This document shows, piece by piece, positions 45,962-57,782 of a DNA stretch of 64,000 bases. The stretch spans positions 33,649,492-33,713,491 of the forward strand of contig CM066914.1 of the NCBI GenBank assembly GCA_033964015.1, read 5' to 3'. Position 1 is the first letter of the stretch. Each line of letters starts with the position of its first letter. Under the pieces are notes generated by a model that was not told where the DNA came from, searched no databases, and saw only the letters and a list, made by a program, of their open reading frames with translations. Source of the stretch: Scolanthus callimorphus (lineage: Eukaryota; Cnidaria; Anthozoa; Actiniaria; Edwardsiidae). The translations under genes and the position numbers were made by a program.

Positions 45962-46899
45962 GTACTGGAAATCGTGCTGAAGTTGCACGGGCAATTGGAC
46001 CCGTACGTCATGTGCATCAAAGATGGCAGACAGAAGAGGACGATCTTATCGCACGGGCAAGAGCAGTTGGGGTGAAGTATGAGTATGCACCCATTGGTGA
46101 CGAGGAATCAGAAACAGAATTTGGAAAGCGTCGCCGTAGAAATCGTACAAAATACGGAAAGAGGAGCAGAGACTGATTGAAACTGTTGGTGATCTACCAC
46201 AGCCCCCACCATTTGGCTCTACACAACAGGAGGAGGATGCGTATCAGGCTATTCGGTCATTCGAAGTCGAGCAGATGACATACGGTTTTGGGTTATGTGA
46301 TATCTGCAAGGAACGGAAGTTACAGACAAAGAACAATGTGTGCAAAAGATGCAAGAGTGATAAGCATCAAACGAAGCTTTGGTCTCATGAGAATAGGATG
46401 GACCCTGGACATGTACCTGAGGAATTGATGGGTCTAAGTGACGCTGAACAGATGTTAATAGCAAGAATAGCTCCCGCTATACGAGTACATCTGCTTAAAC
46501 ATGGGGGTATAGCATCCAAGGGCCACTGCATTGCATTTCCACAGGCTGTACAAGAACCCGCGACTGTTCTTCCGCGTTTGCCGACTGAGGTGGAGATAAT
46601 TCGAGTGCGGAGACAAGGAAAAGACGACACTCACAAAGATTTTAGAGTGCGAAGACATAAAGTAGAGAGTGCAATCCGATGGCTGAAGGACAATAATCCT
46701 GCTTACGTTGACATAACAATCGATGACAATCGCATTCAGCGTCTACCTGAGGACGGTGAGCTACCGGAACTAAGGACGGTTGAGTTTACTGAGACGCAGC
46801 ATGGAGATGATCAAGGGCCTGCACCAGGACAGTTAGATAGTGGAAATGTCGACAACGAAGATGATGACACAGTGTCAGGGATTCTTCTTCCTGAGCCTG
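45962..46899 (+). pseudogene. Helitron exon 10: DUF6570-type region
   Basis: Opens in phase 1 after TTTTTACAG (GTGNRAEVARAIGPVRHV). A one-base lesion near 46,160 moves the frame, after which it reads KEEQRLIETVGDLPQP and on to a Cys finger (CDICKERKLQ...CKRCKSDK). Next come ENRMDPGHVPEEL, EQMLIARIAPAIRVH and KGHCIAFPQAVQEPA. It ends LLPEPG at a GTGAGT donor (46,900). This block is the usual N-terminal part of Helitron/Helentron proteins in animals; its biochemical role is not established. The in-frame stop is at about 46,175. Confidence 0.8.
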
Positions 46900-48493
46900 G
46901 TGAGTTATTCGAATCTTATTTTTTCCTCGAGGGCACGGTAACGAATTTGTTCTTAAAGCGCGCGGGGGCAATACTTTCCTATCTCTGACCTAGGTCACAG
47001 TAACCATTTTCGCGCGCTTGTTTTCATCGATTTACCGATTTACCGGCTTTAGGTCGGTCCGTATAGGGAAAAAACTGTGACCTCGGACTGGAAAATGTTG
47101 ACCTCGGCCTCTGGCCTCGGTCAACATTTTCCAGCCCTCGGTCACAGTTTTTCCCTATACGGACCTCCCAGCCGGGAAATAACATATATATATATACAAG
47201 ATATTCTTATTCTGTACAGTTTTCGGTTCAATCTTTGCGTCAAGAATGTGACTGGTTATTTTATAGTTTTCTTTTAAATGGTCGTGCAATAAAATAATTG
47301 ACAATTAACATTAGTATCTCGATTCACCCTGCCACTTTTTGTTGTTGTGAGACGTCAATATTCTGTGGTATTGAGGGCTCGAAAAGATTCAAGTGTTTTC
47401 GCACGAGTGTTTCGTTTCATTGTCAATAGTTAGAAATAACAGTTATCTATATTTCTCGCAATATCTAATGGCAGAAAGAGTTTAATAAAATTGTGAACAG
47501 ACAATGTTCGAGCATCTAATTTATTATTTTTCGTCCCATTGTTTGTATTCCATGCCTTTTTCTTCAGTTATTATTCCTTTGAGGATTTTTTGTAGGCCGT
47601 TTTTTTTTTCAGTCGCTAGCAGCCCTGTCGTTTTTTTGTGGCTGCGAAACTCCACTCTTATTTCACGTGAACAGCAAGGCCCTCCCACTTCGACAACGCA
47701 CCTTTCCCCCAGTTAGTTGAGCATGCTGGCCGTTTGTATTTCCCCCAAACTAGCCGTCAATATTTTGTGGCATTGCCGTCTCAAAATCGTAATTAGTTTA
47801 CAAAATTGATTGCGTTTTCATGATGTCCGCTGGTCTAAATTCCATGAAAAAAAAAAACGAACATCATCGTCGCTGTTCTACACGTGCCTTTTGTTTTTGT
47901 GGGAGAGCATAGGAAAATGTCTGGTGAAGTTTGAGCAGTGATTTGTTCAATGTATCAAGCTAATAAAAGATGGATTTACCTATCTCGTAACCATGGAAAT
48001 CGTCGTCAAGAAAAGCGCGCACTCGCGTGCTCAAGAAAGAGGCGGGAAAAAGTTCACTGAGCTGAAAAGGTCGGCTATTGTCTACTACAATTGAAATAAA
48101 ACGACCGAAAACAGCTTATTTTAGGCCTAGGGCATACGTCGGATTAAGGTCGAACCGATTACATTTTTTTCAAAAGATACCGGCTCATTATACTTTCAAA
48201 TAACAAATTATCTATTGTTTTAAATGTATTCGACGCGACTCTAATTCGACGTATGCCCTAGGCCTTACTCACTTTGGACATGAGGGAGGCCTCTTTGTCG
48301 GGGTTTGTGATTGATATTGCACAAAGCTGGATTTCCAGTTATTATTTAGGCACTCTATCTCTGACTTTCTGATTTTTTCACGAAATTCAGAACAGCTGTC
48401 GAACTTGTCCATTCGCTATTTCAGATCGACGCTCCAGACTTTGAAGCACACACTTGTTGGCACCGGCGATTTTATGCTACCTTTTTTTTACAG
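46900..48493. other. Helitron intron with two foldbacks
   Basis: 1,594-bp intron (GTGAGT...TTTTACAG); the join LLPEPG|VNVQGQ is in phase. It contains a MITE related to 60.46 kb (TTTTTCCTCGAGGGCACGG at 46,920), a near-perfect hairpin at 47,056-47,165 (48-bp arms, GGTCCGTATAGGGAAAAAAC outer part), and a foldback at 48,121-48,267 (TAGGCCTAGGGCATACGTCG / CGACGTATGCCCTAGGCC). Confidence 0.7.
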
Positions 48494-51400
48494 GTGTAAA
48501 TGTACAAGGTCAAATTGAGGCGGCCCTTAACCGGATTGTGACGGAGCAAAGACCAGCAGATAATAATCCGGATGCTAATCCAGGGCCTGCCCAAATACCG
48601 TTGATTCAGTGGCCAACTACAGATGCGACGCCGGCGTCGGAGTTCACCACGCCCTATTTTTTTCAATGGCGTTTCCTTGTCTATTTCCCACGGGAGAAGG
48701 TGATTACCATATCAATCGACAGAGAACATGCACTGCACTTCACGAATGGGCTGAGCACCTGTTGTGGTACAAGGACGGTCGATTCGCCAAGCACAAAGTA
48801 TGGAAGTTTGTGGCACACAATATGATACAAAGGAAAAGGGCTCTCGAGCAGAGCAGATACTTTGTGGATCAGCAGTTAGGAGATCCTCACATTACTGTCG
48901 CTGATTTGCAAGAACGGCTTTCAAGGGGAGACACCAGTATTCCTAACAAGTTGCTTTACTTTGGAGCTAGTCTGCGAGGCACGAGTCAGTACTGGCATCA
49001 GCGACGCAGAGAGCTACAAGCCTTAGTTGAGTTCATGGTGAATGAGAAACGTGGCTTGCCTTCCTTTTTCATGACTGGTAGTTGTGCAGAATTTTACTTT
49101 CCACCTCTGAGAAGACTTTTGGAATTGTACATTTTCCAAACAACTGGCGAGGAAGTCGATCTTGCAGAAGATAGTAACGCGCGATTCAAAGCAGTGCAAG
49201 AGAACACACACGTTGTCGTCGCCTACTTTGACATGCGCACACAGAGCTATCATCAGAAGGTCCTAAAGCCCGTGTTTGGAGTTAGTGATTATTGGTATCG
49301 GTATGAATTTGCCAAGTCTAGAGGCCAGATTCATTGGCATCAACTCAGCTGGAGAGGGGATCGAGAACCGCACCAGCTCCTACAGAATGCTCGCGAAGAG
49401 GAATGCGACGATGAGGAGTATGTGAGGAGACTAAGTGATTGGGTCGAGGTGAATCTTGCAATGACCGCTTCGCACCCAGCCGGGAAGGATGAAAACGGTG
49501 ACCCAAGAAAGGAACATTGGCCACCCCCGGAAGGTACTGCAGAGCCTGTGGCGCGTAGCCAAGATCCACTTGTCAAAATGTTGATGGATGTAGCTGCGAC
49601 TCAAGAAGCCATATTGGAAGATCATTTACAGCTTGTGAATAGAGTGGCCCTGCACTGTTGTTCAGATTACTGCCTGAGAACTCCTCGACACCCTGAGCCG
49701 GGTCTGCAGCCAAACGAGCGAGTATGTCGAATGGAGTTTGGATCAGAATTTCACCGAGGAAAAGAAGCACGTGATGTACCAGAGATCGTACAAGACCACA
49801 ATGGAGCTGATCGTCTTGAGCTGCCGCGTGACCACCCTCGTCTGGTTCAACATTCACGTTTCCAATTACAGTCTTGGCGAGCTAATGGGGATCTCAGCTT
49901 GATAGTATCGAACTCGCCCCCGAATGACCCGAGTGCCAATGAGATTATGGCTGTGTTAGACTACGTATGTGGATACGCCTGCAAGGACAACGAGCCTACC
50001 GGAGCCACCATTGACCTTTTCAAGGACATGGTCAATACGACAGAGGACGGCGACGAGGTATCTGGAAGATCCATCTGTGCAAAGCTACTCATGAAAACCG
50101 TTGGACGTCGTGATGTTAGCGGACCAGAGGCTTCGTTTGAGCTGAGTGGTTTGAACCTATGGCGATGCAGTAGAACATTCAGATACTTATCCCTTACGGG
50201 TTCAAGGCGTCTTGAACGCAACGGTAACACAGCTACCAGTAACACACCTCTAGATAAGTACCTCGCAAGGCGACGCGATGATCGATGCTCTTGGTATGAG
50301 TTCGCTTCAAGAGACGGGAAAGTTCCAGTTGTTAGTGGCGGATCAACCTACGCTACTTGGCCACTGAATGAAGACTTCTCTCGCACCATGCTGTTGCTGC
50401 ATTGGCCGAACTGGTTCACCTTGGAAGAGATCAAGAGTGAAGACCACTCCTGGAAATTTCACTTTGAGGCGTTTCTCCTAACAAACGAGTGTCCTACATT
50501 CGTAAAGGCGAAGGTGATTAAGGCTCGACAACTAGCTGAACACCCAAGAGAGGAACTTTATGAGGAAGGCGACAGTGAAGATGATGCTGAAGATGAAGAA
50601 CAACCAGACTGGATCGCTATATATGCCGGACAGCATCAACGCCTCCAAGATGACAGAGAGTTCCAGTTCGACGACGGAGGCGAAGGCTATGATTGGAGCA
50701 GCACCATATTGCCAATGCCACCTAACCAAGATCCAACGAAATGGCTGCAAGCTCGCATCGAAGAGAATAACGAAGACAGCACAAGAAATGAAGAGCTTGA
50801 ACTCCCCGATGTATGTCCGCTGACACTCAATGAAGAGCAGAGGTCGATTGTAGCTTTAGTGTTGCACACACTTCGTACCTTTACGGAGAGTCCTGACGAT
50901 TACCACCCCCTTCGACTCGTCGTGTCTGGTACCGGTGGGACTGGGAAATCATACGTGATCAAGTGTTTACAGCGCTTAGTGAGACAAGTCTGTGGTGTTA
51001 ATGATGCTGTTCAAGTAATCACGCCAACTGGGAATTCTGCATACTTGGTGGAAGGAAGTACGGCGCACAGATTCTTGTCGATACCAACAGGAGGACGCTC
51101 TTGCCACGAATTAACCACCCCATCAGGAACTGTCCTAGCGAAAATTCAGAAACGATGCGAGAACCTCAAGGTGCTGATTGGAGATGAACGCTCAATGTTC
51201 GGACGTACGACAATGGGTTGGATGGAACAGCACGCGCGATATGGTATGAACAATGGGAGAAATTCAGAGGAACCCTGGGGAGGAATTCCAGTGGTTGCAA
51301 TGATGGGAGATGACGTGCAATTGCCACCGGTTTTAGACACACCCGTTTATGTAGCAGAATCGAGGAACCCTCCGTCTAACCATGGTAGACTAGTGTGGAC

Positions 51401-52418
51401 CGGATTTGACACTGCAGTAGAGTTGGTCCAAATTGTGAGGCAGTCTGAAGCAGAACTACAGCTGCGAGAAGTACTGACGTCTATGCGCGACTACACCACT
51501 ACGATGGAGCATGTTCAGTGGCTTCAGAAGTTCCAGTGGAGCCATCTCCTCAGAACGCATGGTGAAGAGTTGCTACAGAGAATGGATGAGCAGGGTTTAT
51601 TTGTGTTCCCGACGCATAGACTTGAAGGGGAACGAAATAGAACGAAATTACTAGAATGTAATCAACGTGAAGACCATCCAGTAGCCAGGGTCAAAGCTGT
51701 AAACCATGGTACGAGACATGCGCCGAAGGCGGACAGCAACAAGGCTGGTGGATTGCTTAAAGTCGTTTACCTGTGCCGGGACAGTAAAGTGATGCTCGTG
51801 GCAAACCTAAAGGCGGAATGGGGCCTATACAATGGAGCAGTCGGGAGTGTGGTAGATATTGTGTATCTCGATGGACGCAGACCGACGGACGACCCAACGC
51901 CACAACCGGATTATGTGTTAGTGCGTTTCAGTGGCTACAAGGGACCGGCATTCATCACTACTGACCCAACTGTTGTGCCAATTGTACCGATAAGCAGAGC
52001 GACAGATTGTGCATGTTGCAGACGTGTGCAGATTCCGCTACGATTGGCATGGGGAATGACGATCCATAAATGCCAAGGGATGACTGTAGGCGAAGGAGAG
52101 CCGTTCAGATATGTCGTCATACATCCAGGCGATCATGCGTTTGAGGCGAAGAACCCAGGAGCACTGTTTGTGGCGCTATCTAGAGCAAAGTCTGCAGGAG
52201 GAGATGGAAGAGATCCCGACTTTGCATTTCATCAGGACGTTCTTGTTAACATGGACAGATTTCGCCCCGTTACTACGCCAACAGTACAGTCTCGACAGCG
52301 AGAGATCGAAAGGCTACGTGCGTTGACTACACAAAGCCGTAGGCGAGAATCTATGCGCAGAGTGTTTGAAGACGAGACCTTCCACGAGCTACTCGATTGG
52401 GCGGACTCTCTAGCATGA
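48494..52418 (+). CDS. Helitron RepHel exon (HUH nuclease plus helicase)
   Basis: The exon opens VNVQGQIEAALNRI and reads to EFTTPYF. The rest of the protein is in the -1 frame from a run of seven T (about 48,656-48,662), restoring FFSMAFPCLFPTGEGDYH. Thereafter the frame is open for about 1,250 residues. The HUH motif is HWH (49,332-49,340, in RGQIHWHQLSW). The two catalytic tyrosines are in YVCGYACK (about 49,962). The helicase has Walker A GTGGTGKS (about 50,928), GDE for Walker B (about 51,180), DDVQLPPV, AWGMTIHKCQGMT and ALSRAK. Rolling-circle transposition is known for the family. All visible catalytic motifs are intact; the Walker B reads IGDERSM where IDE(I/V)SM is usual. Confidence 0.9.
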
Positions 52419-53177
52419 GAGAGTCGTGAGACGGTAAAGTCCATGAAATAAACGGGTGAGTCTTAACAGCCCATCAATATTGTAACACCAAGTGCTACTC
52501 TCGGAAAGCCCGGTGTTCGTGAAAAGAGATTTCACGGTGGTTTTGTTTGTTCTAGCATGGTGTACAAGGATGGCCAAGGTATAGGCGATTTTTTGTGACG
52601 AGTTTATAATTTTTCTCATTTGCATAAGTATTAGTTCAAATCACCAAGCGTAACCGTGGAGTTATTATTACCATAACTCCATGTCGTAACGGCTGTACAA
52701 CAATAAATGTTCTGAATTTCAATTGCGTCTCGTGAATGAAGCGTACTAAGAAATGTTGACTTTCGGAACTGAAATTATGAGCGCATGTCGAGGAGCTCAC
52801 AAAAAATCAAATCTTTTTAAAAAGCCTCTTTGCTTTTGAAAAAAAAATTCATAACATTGCTCAACTATACCGAAGAACTCGTGGACGATTTTGAAAACAC
52901 CCACGCAGGTTTTTAAAATCGTGTGGATTTCTGTTGGGAGGAAGGCTCACTAGCCCACATGTTTTCTCTACAGTGAACGTCAATCTGCGCACTTACGACC
53001 GAAACCTTTCTACAAATTTGAAGAGTATGCTTCATATGTTGTCCGCTATTGATATTCAGAGCTGATAATTTTCAGTGCCTTCAAAATCCTGCTTATGCAA
53101 ATGAGCCAACAAATAACCGCCTATTAAGCAATTGGCGCTGAGAACATTAGTTATCATCATGATGAGTCATTACACGT
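52419..53177. other. 3' flank of the Helitron gene
   Basis: An AATAAA at about 52,445 may serve the gene. A short hairpin CGTGAAAAGAGATTTCACG (about 52,520) is a candidate Helitron 3' structure, but no CTRR end could be placed with confidence. Confidence 0.35.
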
Positions 53178-54600
53178 GCTGTAATCAGCATGAGGCTGAG
53201 GGCGTTGGCCAAGCATGATCATGACGATTCGCTATCCTGTAATCATTGCGCGTTTATAGCTAACCAGCATTGCTCTTGTACTATTATCAGCCTCTGGAAT
53301 ATAAGCTTGCACAAAGGTAACTTTTCCTGTTTTTTATTTTATCGTCAAGCTTTGTGTCAGAATTCATGTTTCCAAGTCCAGTAGATTTTGTTATATATTA
53401 TTTATAATCGTCATACCAATATGAATATTCGTTTACTAATATAAGGAAAGCTGACCTGACATAGTTTTAGAATTAATGAATACCTTCAGAAATTAATTGA
53501 AGCTTGTCACAAGTATCTTAGGATTTTTTTAGCTCGTGGTGTTGACTCAGCGGGAGGCTGCATCTATCAGATCAGTGCGCTGAGGGCTATGGCCATGCAT
53601 CACCACGAGTCGTTATGCTGTAATCAGCGGAAGGCTGAGGGCGTTGGCCATGCATGACTACCCGTCGCTGGTCTTATGCTGTAATCGGCCTCGGGAAATA
53701 ATTGAGGCTGAGGGCGTTGGCCATGCATAAACTGCCGTATTTAACACCTTTTGCCAGTGACGTCTAGCATTACAGTTACAAGTGTAATCTTTATCTTTTT
53801 TTTTTGTTACTAGTTTTAAAGCTAATTTCTTTTAGCTCGTGGTGGTGACTCGATATACGGCTCGAGTCTTATGCTGTAATCAGCGGGATGCTTAATCTAT
53901 GGATTCAGTGCGCTGAAGGCGTTGGCCATGCATCACCACGAGTCGTTATGCTGTAATCAGCGGAAGGCTGAGGGCATAGGCCATGCGTAACGTGCCGTAA
54001 ACCACATTATTCTCATGACATTTTTGTTGTTCTCTTTAAATACTATGTTTAGTATTTGTAATTAATATTCTTTTTATGTAAACATCAGACAGTATTTTTG
54101 CTGCATCAATTTCACTGCTAAAACACTAGCTTTTACAAGTTAAATTATTAACAATATTTACGCGGAACCAGTAAATTGTCTATCAACACGTATCATGTTT
54201 TATGTAGAGAGTCATTAAATTTAAGTATGCGACTTGAACACCACCATTTCAATGTTGATGTTACAAACAGTAACCTAACCCGGTGTGATTGACTGATTAT
54301 ATTAGAAAAGATTTTTGAGGTCATGAATTCAATTTATTCAAACTACTATTTCTTTAGCTTGTGGTGTGACTCGATATACGGCTCGAGTCTTATGCTGTAA
54401 TCGGCGGGAGGCTGCATCTATCAGATCAGTGCGCTGAGGGCGTTGGCCATGCATCACCATGAGTCGTTATGCTGTAATCAGCGGAAGGCTGAGGGCGTTG
54501 GCCATGCATGACTACCCGTCGCTGGTCTTATGCTGTAATCGGCCTCGGGAAATAATTGAGGCTGAGGGCGTTGGCCATGCATAAACTGCCGTAAAGGTTT
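53178..54600. repeat. Interspersed 40-bp repeat cluster
   Basis: Three blocks (about 53,530-53,738, 53,832-54,000 and 54,353-54,597) start TTTAGCTYGTGGTG and end TGCCGTA. Each holds two to four copies of a ~42-bp element (ATGCTGTAATCAGCGGAAGG, then CTGAGGGCGTTGGCCATGCA) separated by 14-20-bp spacers that differ. A lone diverged copy is at 53,178. Block length differs because of sub-repeat number. No family recognised. Confidence 0.75.
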
Positions 54601-54726
54601 AGCCAGTGACCGATTTTTATGTACCTTCTTATCTTCGTTATTTGTTTAGTATTTTAATCAGCAAAATTTTAGAATTTGATTACTTTGATTCTATAATAAC
54701 AAATAAATAGATAGGTTAGAACATAT

Positions 54727-54786
54727 CCTTGTGTCGTCGATTGTACCAATCGTGGAGGATCCAAGATATCTGCTGGCGTTTTCCAG
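54727..54786 (+). CDS. Possible THAP zinc-finger first exon
   Basis: Encodes PCVVDCTNRGGSKISAGVFQ and ends at CAG|GTGAGT. C-x3-C-x-NR is the opening of THAP DNA-binding domains, which are found in P-type transposases and host proteins. Only one exon is seen, with no upstream ATG in frame nearby. Confidence 0.35.
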
Positions 54787-55694
54787 GTGAGTGGAAACGC
54801 GTAATTTAAGCAAATATTTACTGCTTACTAACCGATGGTGAGGTCATTGCGGGAAATATTAAACCGAAGCATTGGTGTATCAACCTTGTAACAGCCAATC
54901 AAAGCGCGCGTACTATCGTTGCCATATAATAAATAATATGAATTGTCAATCGTGTGAAAAACGTTCTACACAAATTCCTCTTGCTCAATAAGTTCATAGT
55001 ACAACAAGCTTTGTCCTTGTTCTTGTTCATTTTTCAAGTTCCACCTTCACGCACTAGACGTTGCATTGTCCTCACTTTACCCGTTCCTAACACTCGAAAC
55101 ATTACTTACAGGGAAAACACGGTAGGTTTTGCTTGAAGTACTCTACATTTAACCATCAATTCCTTGAAACCATAAAAGGACTAATACAATAGATAGCAAA
55201 TTTTTAAAGATGTCTTTTTTCATTTAATTTGCAGAGCAGGAATAATGTCAACGTTTATGCTTTGAGTCTGAAATAATTCTCTCTTATCAGAGCAATTTCA
55301 GACTGTATCTTGTAACGTTACTCTCAGAATGTGGTGCTGTGCTGTTCCACTTTTCTAACATTCAAAGCGGGTACTCCGACACAGGTATTTGTAGTCAATT
55401 TTTTTTTTCAAACGTGTGACTCATTAGACTCGTGTAACTTTAAACACTTTTTTTTATAATTTTAGCCTTAACAGTTAATTGTTTTGTAGAACAGCAATGG
55501 ATATGCCGTCACGTTTGGCCGCTAAATCTAAAGTGATATCAAGTGCGTGTTGTGTTTGGAAAACAACGTAGGTAACGTCGTAATCCTAGTTTTAATAAGT
55601 TAACTTTTTAATTTTGCGAAAACAAGTCAATAAAATAGACAACAAATAATATAAATGGGATACATAACTTCCCCTGTAAATACTTATTTTTACC
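54787..55694. other. Region without a supported gene
   Basis: A weak exon-like stretch (about 55,039-55,119; VPPSRTRRCIVLTLPVPNTR, donor GTAGGT) has no partner. Otherwise nothing recognised. Confidence 0.3.
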
Positions 55695-55718
55695 TTGTCA
55701 GCATTTTCGTCACCGTTG

Positions 55719-56058
55719 TCCCCGGGGGAAGGGGGACTCCCCATATTTTCGGACGGGGGTGCTCGTCCTATCCCTTATGGTATAAAATTGACAGACGTGC
55801 TATCCCTTAGGGGAGTCTCAGACCAATCATTGCCCAGAAATATATTGGTACTGACACCAGAACCGATATTTACAAAGGAAACTTGGTTGAAAACCCTAAA
55901 AGACCTAAAATTCGCTTTTATTTGTTTTGACCTGCCAAATTTGCTATCTTTCAGGGGTAAATTTGCTGTTTGCCACACCCTTGGTATCCCTTAGGGTCAA
56001 AATCAATTTTCCCGACGAGCACCCCCGTCTAAAATATTGGAAGCCCACCCCCCGGGCC
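55719..56058. repeat. MITE-like element with C/G-rich inverted ends
   Basis: CCCGGGGGAAGGGGGACTCC...GACGGGGGTGCTCGTC pairs imperfectly with GACGAGCACCCCCGTC...CCCACCCCCCGGG. Open frames inside (55,695-55,994) are compositional. Confidence 0.6.
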
Positions 56059-56665
56059 GTTGTCCCTATATTTGTTCCTTATATTCTAACATCATCTCAA
56101 TTCATAGATAGTGGGTCACGCAAAGCGGATTTGTGGATGACTGTAGTACATGTAGTATGGTCTACTCTTACAAGTGTTTGTATTGTACTTCCTTCTTTGG
56201 CACGGGTAATCTATAAATCTAATAACCTAATTTCTAATAAAGCAAATCAGAATGCAGAAAAGCCATTGTACATTTCTCGACCTTCCCATCATCCCCTGCG
56301 TTTAAGTATTTATCTAAGACTAGCTGATTACTCGTGAATAAATTCCCGTCATTTCTATGTTCTTAGCATACACATTCGCCTAAAGACTCATATGTATACC
56401 AACCCTGTTTTAAGAGATAAATTACTGTTTTTCAAACCTCCCATCTCCTTTTCATGTACTCTTTATTTATATACCGTTTCCAAGATACGGTATTTGGAAA
56501 AAGCAAGAAAGCATGGGTAAATATTTCTTTGAATTTCTGTTAATCATTATAAACACACATGCTTAGAAATGTGCTCAAATGTAATGAGTTTACCTGTGGT
56601 TGCGATTACTGTCTGAAATCAGATCAAACAGTAGTAGATACCCCCATTATCCTTTGCGCTTGAAG
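56059..56665. other. Region without a supported gene
   Basis: The open frame 55,927-56,337 crosses the MITE border and has no domain. Nothing else recognised up to the duplication. Confidence 0.35.
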
Positions 56666-56953
56666 CTTATACGCTTTTTGGGTGACAACGTTTCCCGAAA
56701 ACGGTATATAAACTAGCCGTATTTATTTTGTTTTATTTTAGAAAGTCCAGCACAGATGATTGAGACTTTGTGACGCCCTCTATTTATTAGCTATTGCTGA
56801 ATGCGGCGGTTAGATGTTTCACCAGGATAGGTCATACGATAAGAAGAATAACAAACTGGATTCCAGGATGATTTCCATCGATTCAAGGATGACTATTGGC
56901 TATGTTGGTGTTATATTGACTGATTGCAAGAATGTCAATATCATCTTGCTGGA

Positions 56954-57724
56954 AATGATATTGACATTCTTGCAATCAATGAAACAAAACTAAACAATCT
57001 AGACAAAAATGAAGTTGTAATGATCCCGGGTTACGAAATTGTTAGACGGGATAGAACCACTGACAAGGGTGGAGGTATTTGCTTCTATGTTAAGCAACAC
57101 ATTAATTTTCTTGTGCGGGAAGACCTTAAAATGGAAAATATAGAAAATCTCTGCATAGAAATTCGTAAACCCCGCGCAAAACCGTTTATCGTTGTGACAT
57201 GGTATCGGCCACCTAATTCCCTAGTAGAAGTTTTCAGACCATTTGAAACTCTACTGAGTAAACTTGATTCCATGGATACTGAGTATTTTATACTCGGAGA
57301 TTTGAACTGTAATATGGACGCTCCCGGTGACAACGATACACGTAACTTAACGAGTATAACTGATGTGTATGGTCTCCAACAACTCATCAAGGAACCTACT
57401 AGAATTACTGAAAAATCTGCAACTTTGATTGATTTAATTTTCACTAACTGCCCGGATAAAATTGTGTGCTCTGGTGTCCGCCATATTGGCATCAGTGACC
57501 ATAGTATAGTTTTCGCATACAGAAAATTATCTATAAATGGCTTTGATAAGGGTCATACTAGCATAACTTATAGAAATTTTCGAAATTTTAATCGCGACAA
57601 TTTTCGTCGAGACGTTGAAACCCAAAATTGGGATTCTCTAAAAACCTTAGGTCTGACCCAGACCGCATGTGGCTCGCGTGGAAGGAGACTTTTTCTGCCA
57701 TTGTCAATAAACATGCTCCACTGA
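56954..57724 (+). pseudogene. LINE apurinic-type endonuclease domain, truncated
   Basis: Reads from NDIDILAINETKL through VVTWYRPPN, ILGDLNCNM, TRITEKSATLIDLIFTN and SGVRHIGISDHSIVF, the ordered motifs of the exonuclease-endonuclease-phosphatase fold. The upstream N-terminal part of the domain is lost by 5' truncation. A frameshift near 57,650 (true frame continues DPDRMWLAWKETF) and another near 57,735 separate it from the reverse transcriptase. Confidence 0.85.
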
Positions 57725-57782
57725 GACCTCGCGTGTCCGTTCGCGTAGTTCTCCGTGGATCACGTCAGAGCTAAAGGATATT

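Noticed and set aside
46163..46180. Stop codon as the natural end of a separate Helitron-associated protein
   Set aside because: The other frame continues the expected homologous sequence at once (KEEQRLIETVGDL), so a one-base lesion is the simpler reading.
49340..52444. Several minus-strand open frames opposite the RepHel exon
   Set aside because: Shadow frames; the sense frame carries all recognised motifs.
52500..52540. Helitron 3' terminus at the small hairpin
   Set aside because: No CTRR end or insertion junction could be recognised, so no boundary was set.
53530..54597. CRISPR-like alternation of repeats and spacers
   Set aside because: Eukaryotic context, irregular repeat and spacer lengths, partly related spacers, and no cas genes. 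It is described as an interspersed repeat cluster instead.
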